The notes beneath the pieces are model-generated. The model ran no database searches and had not been told where the DNA came from. It was given only the letters and a program-made list of their open reading frames with translations. A stretch of DNA of 64,000 nucleotides from Caprella mutica (lineage: Eukaryota > Arthropoda > Malacostraca > Amphipoda > Caprellidae): the NCBI GenBank assembly GCA_947561585.1, contig CANNZV010001131.1:1-64000 (forward strand). Direction: 5' to 3'. Made by a program: the position numbers and the translations under genes. Of the stretch, positions 11,465 through 23,000 are shown piece after piece; positions within the stretch are counted from its first letter, which is position 1, and the number at the start of each line of letters is the position of its first letter.

Positions 11465-11992
11465 CGTATCTGAAAGCTGAGCGAGTGAGCGGCGCATCAC
11501 AGCACGGTGCACCAGATTACGGCGCACCACTGTACATTCTATTAGATAGGTATTTTGAATACAGATTAATGATAAATGGAGTGAATTTGATAGTAATTGT
11601 TTTATCAGATTTATGACTGACGCCTGACGGTACCTGAATCCAATGAATTTATACTACACAGTTTAATTATTTGATTGAGATGTTCAATTTGGAATAGAAA
11701 ATAAAATTCATCATAGAAAACTGTAATTAAAATTTTATGGGGTAACTATTGTAAACTTTCAATCTGAGGTGTAAATAAACTTATTAGTTAGCCGTTAGGT
11801 AGATGTATCGGGGAGTGTGCCATCCCCCGAACGCCTCTGCCAGGTCAATAAACAATCATGAAGTGTGCAGAATAACAAACTAGAGGATACAACAAACTTC
11901 ATAACAGTTATTTACTTTGAGATCATTAACAGAAAGTACAGTGGTGCGCCGTATTGTAGTGCGCCGTAATGTGGTGCGCCGCTCAACTTTTA
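11465..11992. mobile_element. Foldback element with GGTGCGCCG word arrays
   Basis: The left arm (11475-11535) has three degenerate words of the form CGGCGCACCA...; the right arm (11938-11990) has three complementary words, GTGGTGCGCCGTAATG. Arms and interior together are about 0.53 kb with no coding content. The architecture matches the other foldback elements but the word differs. Confidence 0.6.
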
Positions 11993-12240
11993 GATACTGT
12001 TGATCCAGTCTGTAATTGGTGCAGAAAGTTCAACTGACTTTTTGAAAAAGCTGAAAAAAATCCACCATAAATTTCAAGTAATTTAGCTGATCCACCAACA
12101 TTTTACCAACGAAAATAATGGTAACATTACTAAATTTGAATAAATAGCTATTAATCCACCGACCTCGTCATAATATTATTTTCAATGGAGAAAAATTTCA
12201 CTGAAAATCGGTGGAATTTACCATGAAGTACAGTATATAT

Positions 12241-12577
12241 TGTTAGAATTAGGTTAAATCAGTGGGTTAACAACGTTAAGACATAGAGTTTATTTAAAGA
12301 GTAAATATGTTATACAATTAGAAGTCTATGCGGAGAGATGAGTGGAACTCATCTCTCACTGAGTAATGTTCAAGACAGACTGATATCAGAAACTACAATA
12401 CAGGGTATTTAACCCTCGACGGAAGTGAGATCGACTTTAAACCTTATGTCCGTTTCTCATTAAAGTAATACATGGTTATTGAAACAATAGGTAATTTAAT
12501 ATAGCTGAGCTAGTCTAACAGGAAGTTAACATTAAATATATAACGAGTGTGTAATACATTTAACTAAAATTTCAACA
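12241..12577 (-). repeat. 3' LTR of the copia-like element
   Basis: Matches 15385-15721 base for base as far as I can read. Termini are TGTT...AACA. Confidence 0.9.
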
Positions 12578-12590
12578 CTCCTCCTCACAC
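12578..12590 (-). promoter_or_regulatory. Polypurine tract
   Basis: On the minus strand GTGAGGAGGAG directly precedes the 3' LTR, as needed to prime plus-strand DNA synthesis. Confidence 0.65.
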
Positions 12591-12820
12591 GACATTATAT
12601 ATTTTTCATACCTATTAATTTAACAAATTTGGTAAATCTATCAATAGGCAACGATTTAGAGAATATGTCAGACGATCCATTAAAAAAAACAATGAACAAC
12701 AATTTACATAGGAAATGAATTATTCTAAATTTAAAGACATAAATCTCATTTTAATCAATCCTAAAAATCAAAACATTAAAACTCAAATTGAAAAATTCTG
12801 AAATTCAAATTGAACAATCA

Positions 12821-13175
12821 TAACTGCAAGAATTTTAAACATTTATTAATGGTTTAATTCTATTTCAAATAATTCCTTTCTTCCCCTCTTTTTATTTCTG
12901 AATGTCGATATAAAATAGAGTCTTCAGAAATCCAAAAAGAAAATATACTATGTATGTAAAATATTTCAAACTTACATATAACATTAAAAATCAAACCTAT
13001 AACTGCAAGAATTTTAAACATTTATTAATGGTTTAATTCTATTTCAAATAATTCCTTTCTTCCCCTCTTTTTATTTCTGAATGTCGATATAAATTAGAGT
13101 CTTCAGAAATCCAAAAAGAACATATACTATGTATATAAAATATTTCAAACTTACATATAACATAAAAAATAGTAT
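12821..13175. repeat. Tandem duplication of 179 bp inside the copia-like element
   Basis: The segment starting TAACTGCAAGAATTTTAAAC at 12821 is repeated from 13000 with few differences. It is AT-rich and non-coding, between the captured coding tail and the 3' LTR, and may be leader or captured 3' UTR material. Confidence 0.8.
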
Positions 13176-14013
13176 GAATACACATCAAAACTGAACTTAA
13201 CATATTGTGACATTCTTGCTTATTTTATTTCAATTTAACTTGTAAAAATTAACATTGCTTAATAATCATGCAATTAAAATTAACATCCTTCCGTTAAAAA
13301 ATAGAATTTCTATTTTTTAATTATTTTATTGAATAAAATTTACTATTAAATTCTTTCTTCAGAAAAATTGAAAGATCGTTTAATATTTTACTGCAAATTA
13401 GTTATAAATATAACCATTTCATTTATGTATATTAATTTAAAAATATTTCATTCCTGCAAATTCCTAATTTATTTTGACTTTAAAATTATCTAATCATCAA
13501 AATCTAATTAGTATTTCAAAATGAAGAAATATTTATTTCTAAATATTCACTTCTAAATATTCACAAATATTCACAGTATGAATATCAATTCATCTGTATT
13601 CAAATTCATATGCTCACCTAATAGACCGCGTACTTCTATTAAGTAAACATGCTGAGTCATCAATTAACATAATAATTAAATGCTGTGTCGGTAGTTTTTG
13701 TTACGATTCAAAGATTATCTGCTGATCATTAAAAAGCAATAAAAATTCTATCTAACTACTATCCAAAAGACTAATTTCAATTAATTTGAGAATTCACTTC
13801 ACAAATGCTGAAGCAAGTTGTACACCGGTGCAAGAACCGTAGAGGCGAAAGTTAACTAAACCTACCACTAGACTAACATCAGGTTATTTATTTACTGTGA
13901 ATAGAACTACAATATGGCGTAAGTTAAATGTCAGTTAAACTAAGTCTTTTTAGCAACTTAACACTACCACTTTCTTGTGTAGCTATTTACAAACAAACAA
14001 GTCTTTACTTATT

Positions 14014-14338
14014 TTACTTCTTGTAGTTGTAGTTCCCATAGCCACCACAAGTATGTGGAGTTGCTCCAGCTTTGCTGGGGCGTTTGTCCGGTTTGTTGTC
14101 CATAGCCACTCCAAGTACCGGCAGCTTGTCCAGTGGTTTCGGCACTCCAACCGCCCGGTGCCTGTTGTCCCCCGTTGCCGTAAGAGATTTGGGTTGGCGG
14201 TGTCTGTTGCTGCTGTGCATAGTAATTCTGCTGCTGTCCATAGTACCCCCCACTGTTTCAAGTGCCGTATCCTCCTCCTTGCTGGGTGTATCCAGATTGG
14301 GGTAGCTCTGGGATGAGTAGTTGTTAGTTTGAGAAGAA
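14014..14338 (-). pseudogene. Captured Tyr/Gln/Gly-rich tail of an RNA-binding-type protein
   Basis: Downstream of gag on the same strand, three frames used in turn spell a low-complexity sequence of Y, Q, G, S, N, T and P: for example GGYYGQQQNYYAQQQQ, then SGYGQQTGQTPQQSW, ending GGYGNYNYKK and a TAA stop at 14014-14016. At least three frame changes (near 14295, 14255 and 14035) break it, plus a TGA. Such compositions are typical of the disordered tails of hnRNP/FUS/TIA-type RNA-binding proteins and are not known to me from copia gag. I infer that part of a host mRNA was copied into the element and has since decayed. Which host gene cannot be said from sequence alone. Confidence 0.6.
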
Positions 14339-14642
14339 TACTCAACTTTTCAGCTTCACTCCGGAGTGTGTCAGCTACGGTAATCCAGTTAGGGATGTCT
14401 GTCTGAGCTTCAAGTGCAGTGACAAGCACTTCAAACGGCCCTGGCAGTGATGACAGAAGACAAATCACTTTATCCTCTTCACTGATCACTTGATTTAACA
14501 AGGCAAGCTCTTGAAAACTTCAGTTAGTTCCTTCAAATGAAAGTCGAGTAGATCAGGAGACTTCAATTTTAGATTGTAGAGCTTTTTCTTCAAACGAAAT
14601 TTGTTAGCCCACGTGTTTTTCTGAAATGTTTCTTGAAACAAC
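14339..14642 (-). pseudogene. Copia-type gag fragment
   Basis: Minus-strand codons from about 14642 give a run with KFRLKKKLYNLKLKSPDLLD. After a frameshift near 14505 comes QVISEEDKVICLLSSLPGPF, LVTALEAQ and a LRSEAEKL segment. This is the conserved order of the copia/Ty1 Gag capsid region (the 'LLSSLP...LVTALE' block). The zinc-knuckle part that normally follows is missing and is replaced by the Tyr/Gln/Gly-rich segment. No full-length Gag can be translated. Confidence 0.7.
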
Positions 14643-15060
14643 CAAACCAGTTAAACTTGATTTACTGTTTAACTGAATTGATGTTTTAACATTATTCTAA
14701 TTCATAAGAATAACTGAATATAATTATTAATATTCAATTGAAACAAAAACAGAATTCTTAGTTCGCAAGAGCCTTTTGTTGAAAGTATTTACTATCATTC
14801 AATACTTTAACAAACATAAACAACCAAAGCAGTTAAATTGATTTACTGTTTAACTGAATTGATGTTTTAACATTATTCTAATTCATAAGAATAACTGCAC
14901 TGAATATAAGTATTTACTATCATTCAATACTTTAACAAACATAAACAACCAAAGCAGTTAAATTGATTTACTGTTTAACTGAATTGATGTTTTAACATTA
15001 TTCTAATTCATAAGAATAAATGCACTGAATATAATTATTAATATTTAATTGGAACAGTAA
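14636..15060. repeat. Three direct repeats in the element leader
   Basis: The block CAACCAAASCAGTTAAA...TTTACTGTTTAACTGAATTG...CATTATTCTAATTCATAAG occurs three times, starting near 14637, 14820 and 14944, between gag and the primer site. Confidence 0.8.
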
Positions 15061-15366
15061 CACAGCCTTAGTTCGCAAGAACCTTTTGTTGAAAGACTGT
15101 TTACCAAAGGATAAGGTCACAGATTTAAAGGTAATTTGTGACCTCTCTTGACACCTCTTCCGCAAAAATACTAAATCATTATATTATAACACAAGTGCAT
15201 TTTTCGCTAGAGCAATCATTATAATTGACCTCATTAGCGCGTGAATACGATATGCTTACGCAAGCGTTTTTAGTGATATGTTTCATATAGGTTAACACTT
15301 TTTTTTCACAGCACTTCGTTTTTATTACTATTATAAACTTCTAATTTGTTTATTAAACTCTTATCG

Positions 15367-15384
15367 TTCACTGGGCCCATAACC
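15367..15384 (-). promoter_or_regulatory. tRNA-iMet primer binding site
   Basis: On the minus strand GGTTATGGGCCCAGTGAA lies immediately after the 5' LTR. It is complementary to the anticodon-region half-molecule of initiator tRNA-Met that primes insect copia reverse transcription (family knowledge). Confidence 0.8.
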
Positions 15385-15721
15385 TGTTAGAATTAGGTTA
15401 AATCAGTGGGTTAACAACGTTAAGACATAGAGTTTATTTAAAGAGTAAATATGTTATACAATTAGAAGTCTATGCGGAGAGATGAGTGGAACTCATCTCT
15501 CACTGAGTAATGTTCAAGACAGACTGATATCAGAAACTACAATACAGGGTATTTAACCCTCGACGGAAGTGAGATCGACTTTAAACCTTATGTCCGTTTC
15601 TCATTAAAGTAATACATGGTTATTGAAACAATAGGTAATTTAATATAGCTGAGCTAGTCTAACAGGAAGTTAACATTAAATATATAACGAGTGTGTAATA
15701 CATTTAACTAAAATTTCAACA
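15385..15721 (-). repeat. 5' LTR of the copia-like element
   Basis: Pairs with 12241-12577; the 3-bp and 5-bp boundary features (TGT...ACA, TATAT duplication) are intact. Confidence 0.9.
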
Positions 15722-15884
15722 TATATGGCATCTCTTGTGACTATTTTGTGAGTGAATCTACAAGTTGTATACATGTTTTTCAACTTATTTTACTCCTCTA
15801 AAGTCACCAATATACTGGTGACTTTGTTAATACTTTGAAACATGGGAACATTATAATAACCCAAGTAAAATAGTCGGTTCTGCT

Positions 15885-16215
15885 AAACACCGCCCCGAGC
15901 CTCGCAGGACCGCCCGGAGCCTTGCAGGACTGCCCGGAGCTACCTGTGGACAAAATTCTACGGCCCGAGCACATTATATCATACAATTGCTTATGATTGA
16001 CCTTGTACATACAAAAATTGGCAACAAAAAAATTATTCGTTAATGAGTAAAATCGTTTTATAAGTGACACCATTATGTCCAGAGCTGGGGAGCTGACAAT
16101 AATTGGGCTGGCTCCGGCTCCTGCTCCGGAGCTATATAGAATGTAAATGAAGGCTCCAGCTCCGGAGCCACTATTTAAAACTTAAAGCTCAGACTCCTGC
16201 TCCAGCTCCACAGTT
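15885..16215. repeat. GC-rich short tandem words
   Basis: 15888-15950 has three copies of a 20-bp CCCGGAGCCTTGCAGGACYG-like unit. 16085-16215 has inverted copies of GGAGC/GCTCC words (GGCTCCGGCTCCTGCTCC against GGAGCCACT). These look like remnants of foldback arms; no gene. Confidence 0.55.
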
Positions 16216-16579
16216 ATCAAATAAAATAAACTTAATTTTGACATTAAAAAAGTTTATTTCAAGATTCATCTTAAAATCGAATAGAACAATTATCTAAAAT
16301 TTACAAGACTACACCTTTTTAACTTTAGTTTAACTTTAAATAAGTTGCTATTTTTAAAATAAGTAAAGTTTCATATAAAATAAGTCAAGTTTCATATTAA
16401 AATATGTCAAGTTTCATATAAAATAGTTCAACTTAAATTAAAAATATTTCAAGTTTAATTTTAAAAAGTTAAAGTTTAATTTAAAATAGCTAAATGAAGT
16501 TAAATTCAAAAATTAAATTCTATGGGCCCTCAATATCACGCATAGGAAGCTCTGCGGTAATATCATTATATTAGTAATG

Positions 16580-18540
16580 GGAGGGGGTGAATGAAATGAG
16601 AGAAGTGAGTGAAATGAGAAGAGTGAGTGAAATGAGAAGAGTGAGTGAAATGAGAAGAGTGAGTGAAATGAGAAGAGTGAGTGAAATGAGAAGAGTGAGT
16701 GAAATGAGAAGAGTGAGTGAAATGAGAAGAGTGAGTGAAATGAGAAGAGTGAGTGAAATGAGAAGAGTGAGTGAAATGAGAAGAGTGAGTGAAATGAGAA
16801 GAGTGAGTGAAATGAGAAGAGTGAGATAAATGAGAAGAGTGAGATAAATGAGAAGAGTGAGATAAATGAGAAGAGTGAGATAAATGAGAAGAGTGAGATA
16901 AATGAGAAGAGTGAGACAAATGAGAAGAGTGAGACAAATGAGAAGAGTGAGACAAATGAGAAGAGTGAGACAAATGAGAAGAGTGAGACAAATGAGAAGA
17001 GTGAGACAAATGAGAAGAGTGAGACAAATGAGAAGAGTGAGACAAATGAGAAGAGTGAGACGAGTGAGAAGAGTGAGACGAGTGAGAAGAGTGAGACGAG
17101 TGAGAAGAGTGAGACGAGTGAGTGTAATGAGACGAGTGAGTGTAATGAGACGAGTGAGTGTAATGAGACGAGTGAGTGTAATGAGACGAGTGAGTGTAAT
17201 GAGACGAGTGAGTGTAATGAGACGAGTGAGTGTAATGAGACGAGTGAGTGTAATGAGACGAGTGAGTGTAATGAGACGAGTGAGTGTAATGAGAAGAGTG
17301 AGTGTAATGAAAAGAGTGAGTGTAATGAAAAGAGTGAGTGTAATGAAAAGAGTGAGTGTAATGAAAAGAGTGAGTGTAATGAAAAGAGTGAGTGTAATGA
17401 GAAGAGTGAGTGTAATGAGAAGAGTGAGTGTAATGAGAAGAGTGAGTGTAATGAGAAGAGTGAGTGTAATGAGAAGAGTGAGTGTAATGAGAAGAGTGAG
17501 TGTAATGAGAAGAGTGAGTGTAATGAGAAGAGTGAGTGTAATGAGAAGAGTGAGTGTAATGAGGAGAGTGAGTGTAATGAGGAGAGTGAGTGTAATGAGG
17601 AGAGTGAGTGTAATGAGGAGAGTGAGTGTAATGAGGAGAGTGAGTGTAATGAGGAGAGTGAGTGTAATGAGGAGAGTGAGTGTAATGAGGAGAGTGAGTG
17701 TAATGAGGAGAGTGAGTGTAATGAGGAGAGTGAGTGTAATGAGGAGAGTGAGTGTAATGAGGAGAGTGAGTGTAATGAGGAGAGTGAGTGTAATGAGGAG
17801 AGTGAGTGTAATGAGGAGAGTGAGTGTAATGAGGAGAGTGAGTGTAATGAGGAGAGTGAGTGTAATGAGGAGAGTGAGTGTAATGAGGAGAGTGAGTGTA
17901 ATGAGGAGAGTGAGTGTAATGAGGAGAGTGAGTGTAATGAGGAGAGTGAGTGTAATGAGGAGAGTGAGTGTAATGAGGAGAGTGAGTGTAATGAGGAGAG
18001 TGAGTGTAATGAGGAGAGTGAGTGTAATGAGGAGAGTGAGTGTAATGAGGAGAGTGAGTGTAATGAGGAGAGTGAGTGTAATGAGGAGAGTGAGTGTAAT
18101 GAGGAGAGTGAGTGTAATGAGGAGAGTGAGTGTAATGAGGAGAGTGAGTGTAATGAGGAGAGTGAGTGTAATGAGGAGAGTGAGTGTAATGAGGAGAGTG
18201 AGTGTAATGAGGAGAGTGAGTGTAATGAGTGAAATGAATGAAGTGAGTGAAATGAATGAAGTGAGTGAAATGAATGAAGTGAGTGAAATGAATGAAGTGA
18301 GTGAAATGAATGAAGTGAGTGAAATGAATGAAGTGAGATAAATGAATGAAGTGAGATAAATGAATGAAGTGAGATAAATGAATGAAGTGAGTGAAATGAA
18401 TGAAGTGAGTGAAATGAATGAAGTGAGATAAATGAATGAAGTGAGATAAATGAATGAAGTGAGTGAAATGAGATAGATGAATGAAGTGAGTGAAATATAC
18501 GGTAATGAGTGAAGAGTAGTGAGAGTACTTAATCTTGTGC
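16580..18540. repeat. 18-bp minisatellite in homogeneous variant blocks
   Basis: About 108 units of 18 bp. Neighbouring copies are almost identical within each block, and blocks change stepwise: GTGAGTGAAATGAGAAGA (to about 16830), GTGAGATAAATGAGAAGA, GTGAGACAAATGAGAAGA, a 9-bp GTGAGACGA/GTGAGAAGA form (17058-17118), GTGAGTGTAATGAGACGA, then ...GAAAAGA, ...GAGAAGA, a long run of ...GAGGAGA (17562-18227), and GTGAGTGAAATGAATGAA (to 18540). The long open frames on both strands follow from units that are multiples of three without stops. Confidence 0.95.
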
Positions 18541-18690
18541 ACTCACCTCTCTCATTTCACTTACATTTTTAATTTCACTCACTTTTTTAATTTCACTCAC
18601 TTTTTTAATTTCACTCACTTTTTTAATTTCACTCACTTTTTTAATTTCACTCACTTTTTCAATTTCACTCACTTTTTTAATTTCACTTTG
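18541..18690. repeat. Inverted arm of the 18-bp array
   Basis: The words switch strand: six to seven copies of TTTCACTCACTTTTTTAA, the complement of a GTGAGTGAAA-type unit. The large array and this short arm together form a foldback layout. Confidence 0.85.
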
Positions 18691-19147
18691 TTATGAACTA
18701 GCCTTTTCCAGTCCTCTAGAGTAGGGGGTGCATTTTACATATTTGGTTTAATATTTTTCGTCATTATGTTGAATGCAATGAATACTGCTCTCATTCCTAG
18801 ATGTGTCGTAAGAGGCGACTAGTAGGTGGAATAGGAAGTTGGAGGTATCCTATTTCAATAATACTCCAATTTATTATTATTGAATTATCCTGTTTGATTT
18901 AAATTTCATTATTAAATTAATTAATTTGCTAGCATTAAAATATTTGAAAATTATCTATTTAAAATTAATGTATGTTTGAAATAATGTTTTGTAACATTTA
19001 TTCCATATTTTTGCCGGGGAGAGTGAAGAAAATTTATGCCACACTCTCATTAGAAATTTGTAAACCTTCACTCCTCTGGCAAAGATTGGGTACACTTAAC
19101 CCTTTGCTAATCTAATGCTCTCTATATTTCATACTCCGCCATTGAGA

Positions 19148-19312
19148 ATTCATCATCGATTCATCACCTTACTTCATCATTGATTCATCACCTTACTTCA
19201 TCATTGATTCATCACCTTACTTCATCATTGATTCATCACCTTACTTCATCATCGATTCATCACCTTACTTCATCATCGATTCATCACCATTGAGATTTCA
19301 TCATCACACCAT
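19148..19312. repeat. 24-bp tandem array
   Basis: Six to seven copies of GATTCATCACCTTACTTCAT plus CATT, differing at one or two positions (ATTG/ATCG). Confidence 0.9.
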
Positions 19313-20026
19313 TTACGCCCTGGAAGCTCTGCGGTCCCTTACAAGGCGATGCAGGATGCTAAACAACAAGGGCTGAGCAAAGTGATGATGCACTACTCTG
19401 CAAACCCAAACATCAGAATTTACAAGCCTCCAACCTAATACAATTGGCTTTTAAGCTCCACCGTAAACCATATAACGGTTGAAAGTTTCCTCTATTCACA
19501 ACGTTAATTAACGAACTCCATTTACTTTAATATACTGCAGTATAAAATGATAAGCATTTAAAAGGCCTACTAATTTTTCAAATTGTTCATGTATAAATTT
19601 AGGAATTAATTTGTGAACAACTCATAATGTAAGAGAGTGTGGTTATTTTTTATTAAAAACTATTATCTTTAAATTTCTTTCAACTTTTATTTTCCATTTA
19701 GTAGTTCCCTCAAAGAATTACTTTACATAGCTATAATACACAAATAATCGTTTTAGGTATTGGAATAGCCCTAAAATTTTGGTACTTCGATTCCCGATAC
19801 CTTGAAAAACCCCGACTCTCCGATTATTCCGATACGATTCCGATTAATAGTCCCATCACTAATTATTATATCCTTTCTTACTGCATCTTTTGAGTTCCTT
19901 AAATGTAATTAAAATTTGATCAGTAATGAAATCTTTGGTCTTGAAGCAGACACTCAACCCTCTAATATAATAATTATAATTTAACATCTGTACATGTCAA
20001 TTCTCTATTAATTTAATTTTTTCCAG

Positions 20027-23000
20027 ATGGATTTTGCTGGAGAAATTCCTGTGATACCAGATGGAGTTATTGTTGACCCATCCAATGTGATCTACTTGAT
20101 AGAAGATGACATAGAACCGGGTGTTTCGGATTTCTCATTTCAAGGTATTGATTATGGCCCTCTTGTGAAGGACACCAAGAGGAACTCCTCTTTCTGAAAC
20201 ATACTAAAAGGTGTAAATGTTAATTTGGTATTGATTTCAATCTGTAATTTAGGATTTTAAAGAGGTATCATCATCCTAAAAGGTTATTTTCAGTATCCTC
20301 GGGGTCTTAAGCTTAAAATAGCTAAGTCAATTTAAAACAGCTACCTATTAAAGAATGAGTAATAGTATTTAGCTTAAACACAGAATGATGTAATAGCGAT
20401 TGCCAAATTGTTCTGCTCAGGTCATAAGACATCTGAAATATTAAAGCCAATGGTTATGTTCCTTGGAGTGTGTATCATGTTGTAGCCAATTTAAAAGAAA
20501 ATAAAGGCATTTAAGAGATGCTTGCTGTCCAAGAAGTGACAAAGGGCCTAATGTTGTGTGTCTCACTGTCTATTCTGTGTTGTCAATTTCTGTTTGTTTG
20601 ATGCTGAGTATCTTGTTATTGTTGGTGTCTTGTATGTGCCCTCAAATATCTGGCTCTTATATGTTGAAATTTGAAACCACCTTGTGATTATTGGTTATAG
20701 GGCGATGTTGAGAAATTGTCCAATACTTGTCCCCATAGCAGTGTGGCCTCAATCAAGACCTCCATAAAACATGCATTCCAAACTATCCAGAAATATTCTG
20801 CAGTTAAGCCCTGCTTGCATTCACTTATTCATTGCCATAGAGAATGAACACATACAGGGTGGGGCGTAAGTTTGGAAGCAAATGAAAGTGCATATTATAA
20901 TCCAACGAAAAATATATTTAATAATTTACAGTTATGTATTATTACATAAGGGTTTTAAGAATTCAAAAATCATAAATTTATTCAAAATGTTCCCCCTTGT
21001 TTTTAATAACAGCCTCAAATCTCCTCCGAACTCCTCCTACTGCGGCACGCAACTGTTCTTGTGAAATTTCCTTCCAAGATCTCTGGAGCGAACGCTTTAA
21101 ATCATCCACACTGCGATGGAATTTACCACAGGCCTTTGATTCAAGAATGGACCATACCGAAAAGTCCATAGGATTAACATCTGGGGAGCAGGGAGGCCAC
21201 ATTTCTTTGGACCAAAACTGTGGAAGATGGTCATGGCACCAGTTTTGAGTGACATTTGCAGTATGTGAAGTTGCGCCGTCTTGCTGAAATGTCCATAGAG
21301 TGTCATTACCGAAGTGATCCTTAGCTGACTCCAACATTGGCGTCAAAATATTCTAAATATAACATTTAGCATTGATTTAGGCGCCTTGTTCCACAAAAAT
21401 TTAAGGAGATCTCCAAGTTTCTGAAACGGCGGCCCAGACCATTACTGAAGCAGGTTTCATGGTTCTGTGGACAGTTTTTTGGTTGTATGGGATGTCTTTT
21501 GCACTTTTACCAATTATTCTGTCATTCCTCCGGTTGTGAGCCATTTCCACTGTGAAAATGTTTTCGTCAGACCAAACAATTTCACCAGCTGTGCCAGACT
21601 TCAATTCTCTCAGAAGTGCTTTGCTTCTCTCCAATCTCTTTTTCTTTACAGCTTCAGACAGAGTCCGTCTCTTTTGGAGGGTGAAAGAGGACATCTTTAG
21701 GTCTTCTTTGACAACTCTTTTCATTGTTCTGGGACTCACATTAGCTGTTTTGGCTAACAATCGTATTGACCTTTTCGGGTTCCTCCTGATCTTCTCTCGG
21801 GCACATTTTATCAGTTGTTTGGTGCGTTGTGAGCGTGGTCTACCACTTCTTGGACGATCAGTCAAGTCTCCTCTCTCATTAAAATGCTTCACACACTTCC
21901 AAACAGTCGATCTCGCTATTGTGAGAGTCTTTGAAATGACGGAATCTGACTTCCCGGCACGGTGTAGAGCAATAATGGCTTCTCTTTTGTCTGACATTTT
22001 TGAATTGATTAAATTTTTGTAAAAATAACACTGCCACGTCATAATGTAGTGTCTCTACTATAGTTCAAACTCTATCACCTACTTAGGAACTTATTTTTAA
22101 GAATTATATTAATGTTTGAAAAATTGCTTCCTAACCTACGCCCCACCCTGTAGAATGAAGTATTTGATGCCTATTAAATAATGTATTTGTATGTAGTATG
22201 GCAATGTTTAATATCTAACAAATTAAAGCGAATATTTTTGTAATTTTCTCTTTTTTAATGTTTTTGAATTTGTAGATCCCACTGTGCCAATTTATCCTTT
22301 ACACTGTGTATAATCATGTCAAGAATGTACTTTCTGAAAATAATTCAACTAATGCAAATTTTAGTTACAAGATCAGATGTGAACCTAATTCCAAGTTAAA
22401 TCAAACACTTGTATGAAATGTGAAATATGTAAATTTGATAAATTGTTTTCAAGTAATTACCCTAGAACCCTCAATTTTGTGTTAATTAATATAAACTATC
22501 CTTTTAGGTCACATAAATTGACTTAAGTATCTATAGCATAAGTAATAGCATTTCATATGTCATTTTATCATCCAGTTGATAAATTCAATTCCAGCTGATG
22601 ATGTAATACCTATTTATATGTACGTATAAGTGTAGGGATGGGACCATACCAAAATTTTCACCGAAACCAAACTATAGCTACTGATACTTTGACTATTTAA
22701 ATTTTGAATTTAAATAGTTTAGAATTTTGAATTTATGAAAATTAAGCTTACCTATCTAAATGAAATCATTGTTACATTAATTTAAATTATAATTTATCAT
22801 TGTAGCTAATAGATAAATGAATGATATTATATTTTTTTAAAGTGCTGATACTGATACTTCGTCTTATTCCTATATAATAGTATATGAATATAAGTACATT
22901 ATTTTTTAAATGCATTTTTAAGATTCCCTTTTTCAGATACTGTCCCGCTACCCAAATTCCCTCGACATGTGTCAGAGTTCTCCGATTGCAGTAGTGAGGG

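Larger units (their letters stand above)
12241..15721 (-). mobile_element. Copia-like LTR retrotransposon, non-autonomous
   Basis: Two 337-bp LTRs (12241-12577 and 15385-15721) begin TGTTAG and end CAACA. They read as identical and are flanked by the 5-bp target duplication TATAT (12236-12240, 15722-15726). The element runs on the minus strand. Inside the right-hand (5') LTR is a primer site complementary to an internal part of initiator tRNA-Met, as in insect copia elements. A purine tract abuts the left-hand (3') LTR. Gag is present but frameshifted; protease, integrase, reverse transcriptase and RNase H are absent. It must have moved with enzymes supplied in trans. Identical LTRs mean a recent insertion. 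Confidence 0.9.

Noticed and set aside
13975..14316. Plus-strand open frames across gag and the Y/Q/G-rich tail
   Set aside because: The recognisable gag and low-complexity tail are on the minus strand; the plus frames are antisense.
16566..18542. 658-codon minus-strand frame of His/Thr/Ser/Tyr repeats
   Set aside because: It follows the 18-bp minisatellite exactly and changes with its variant blocks; no coding signature.
21467..22022. Plus-strand open frames over the mariner element
   Set aside because: Antisense shadows of the minus-strand transposase, which has the conserved catalytic motifs.
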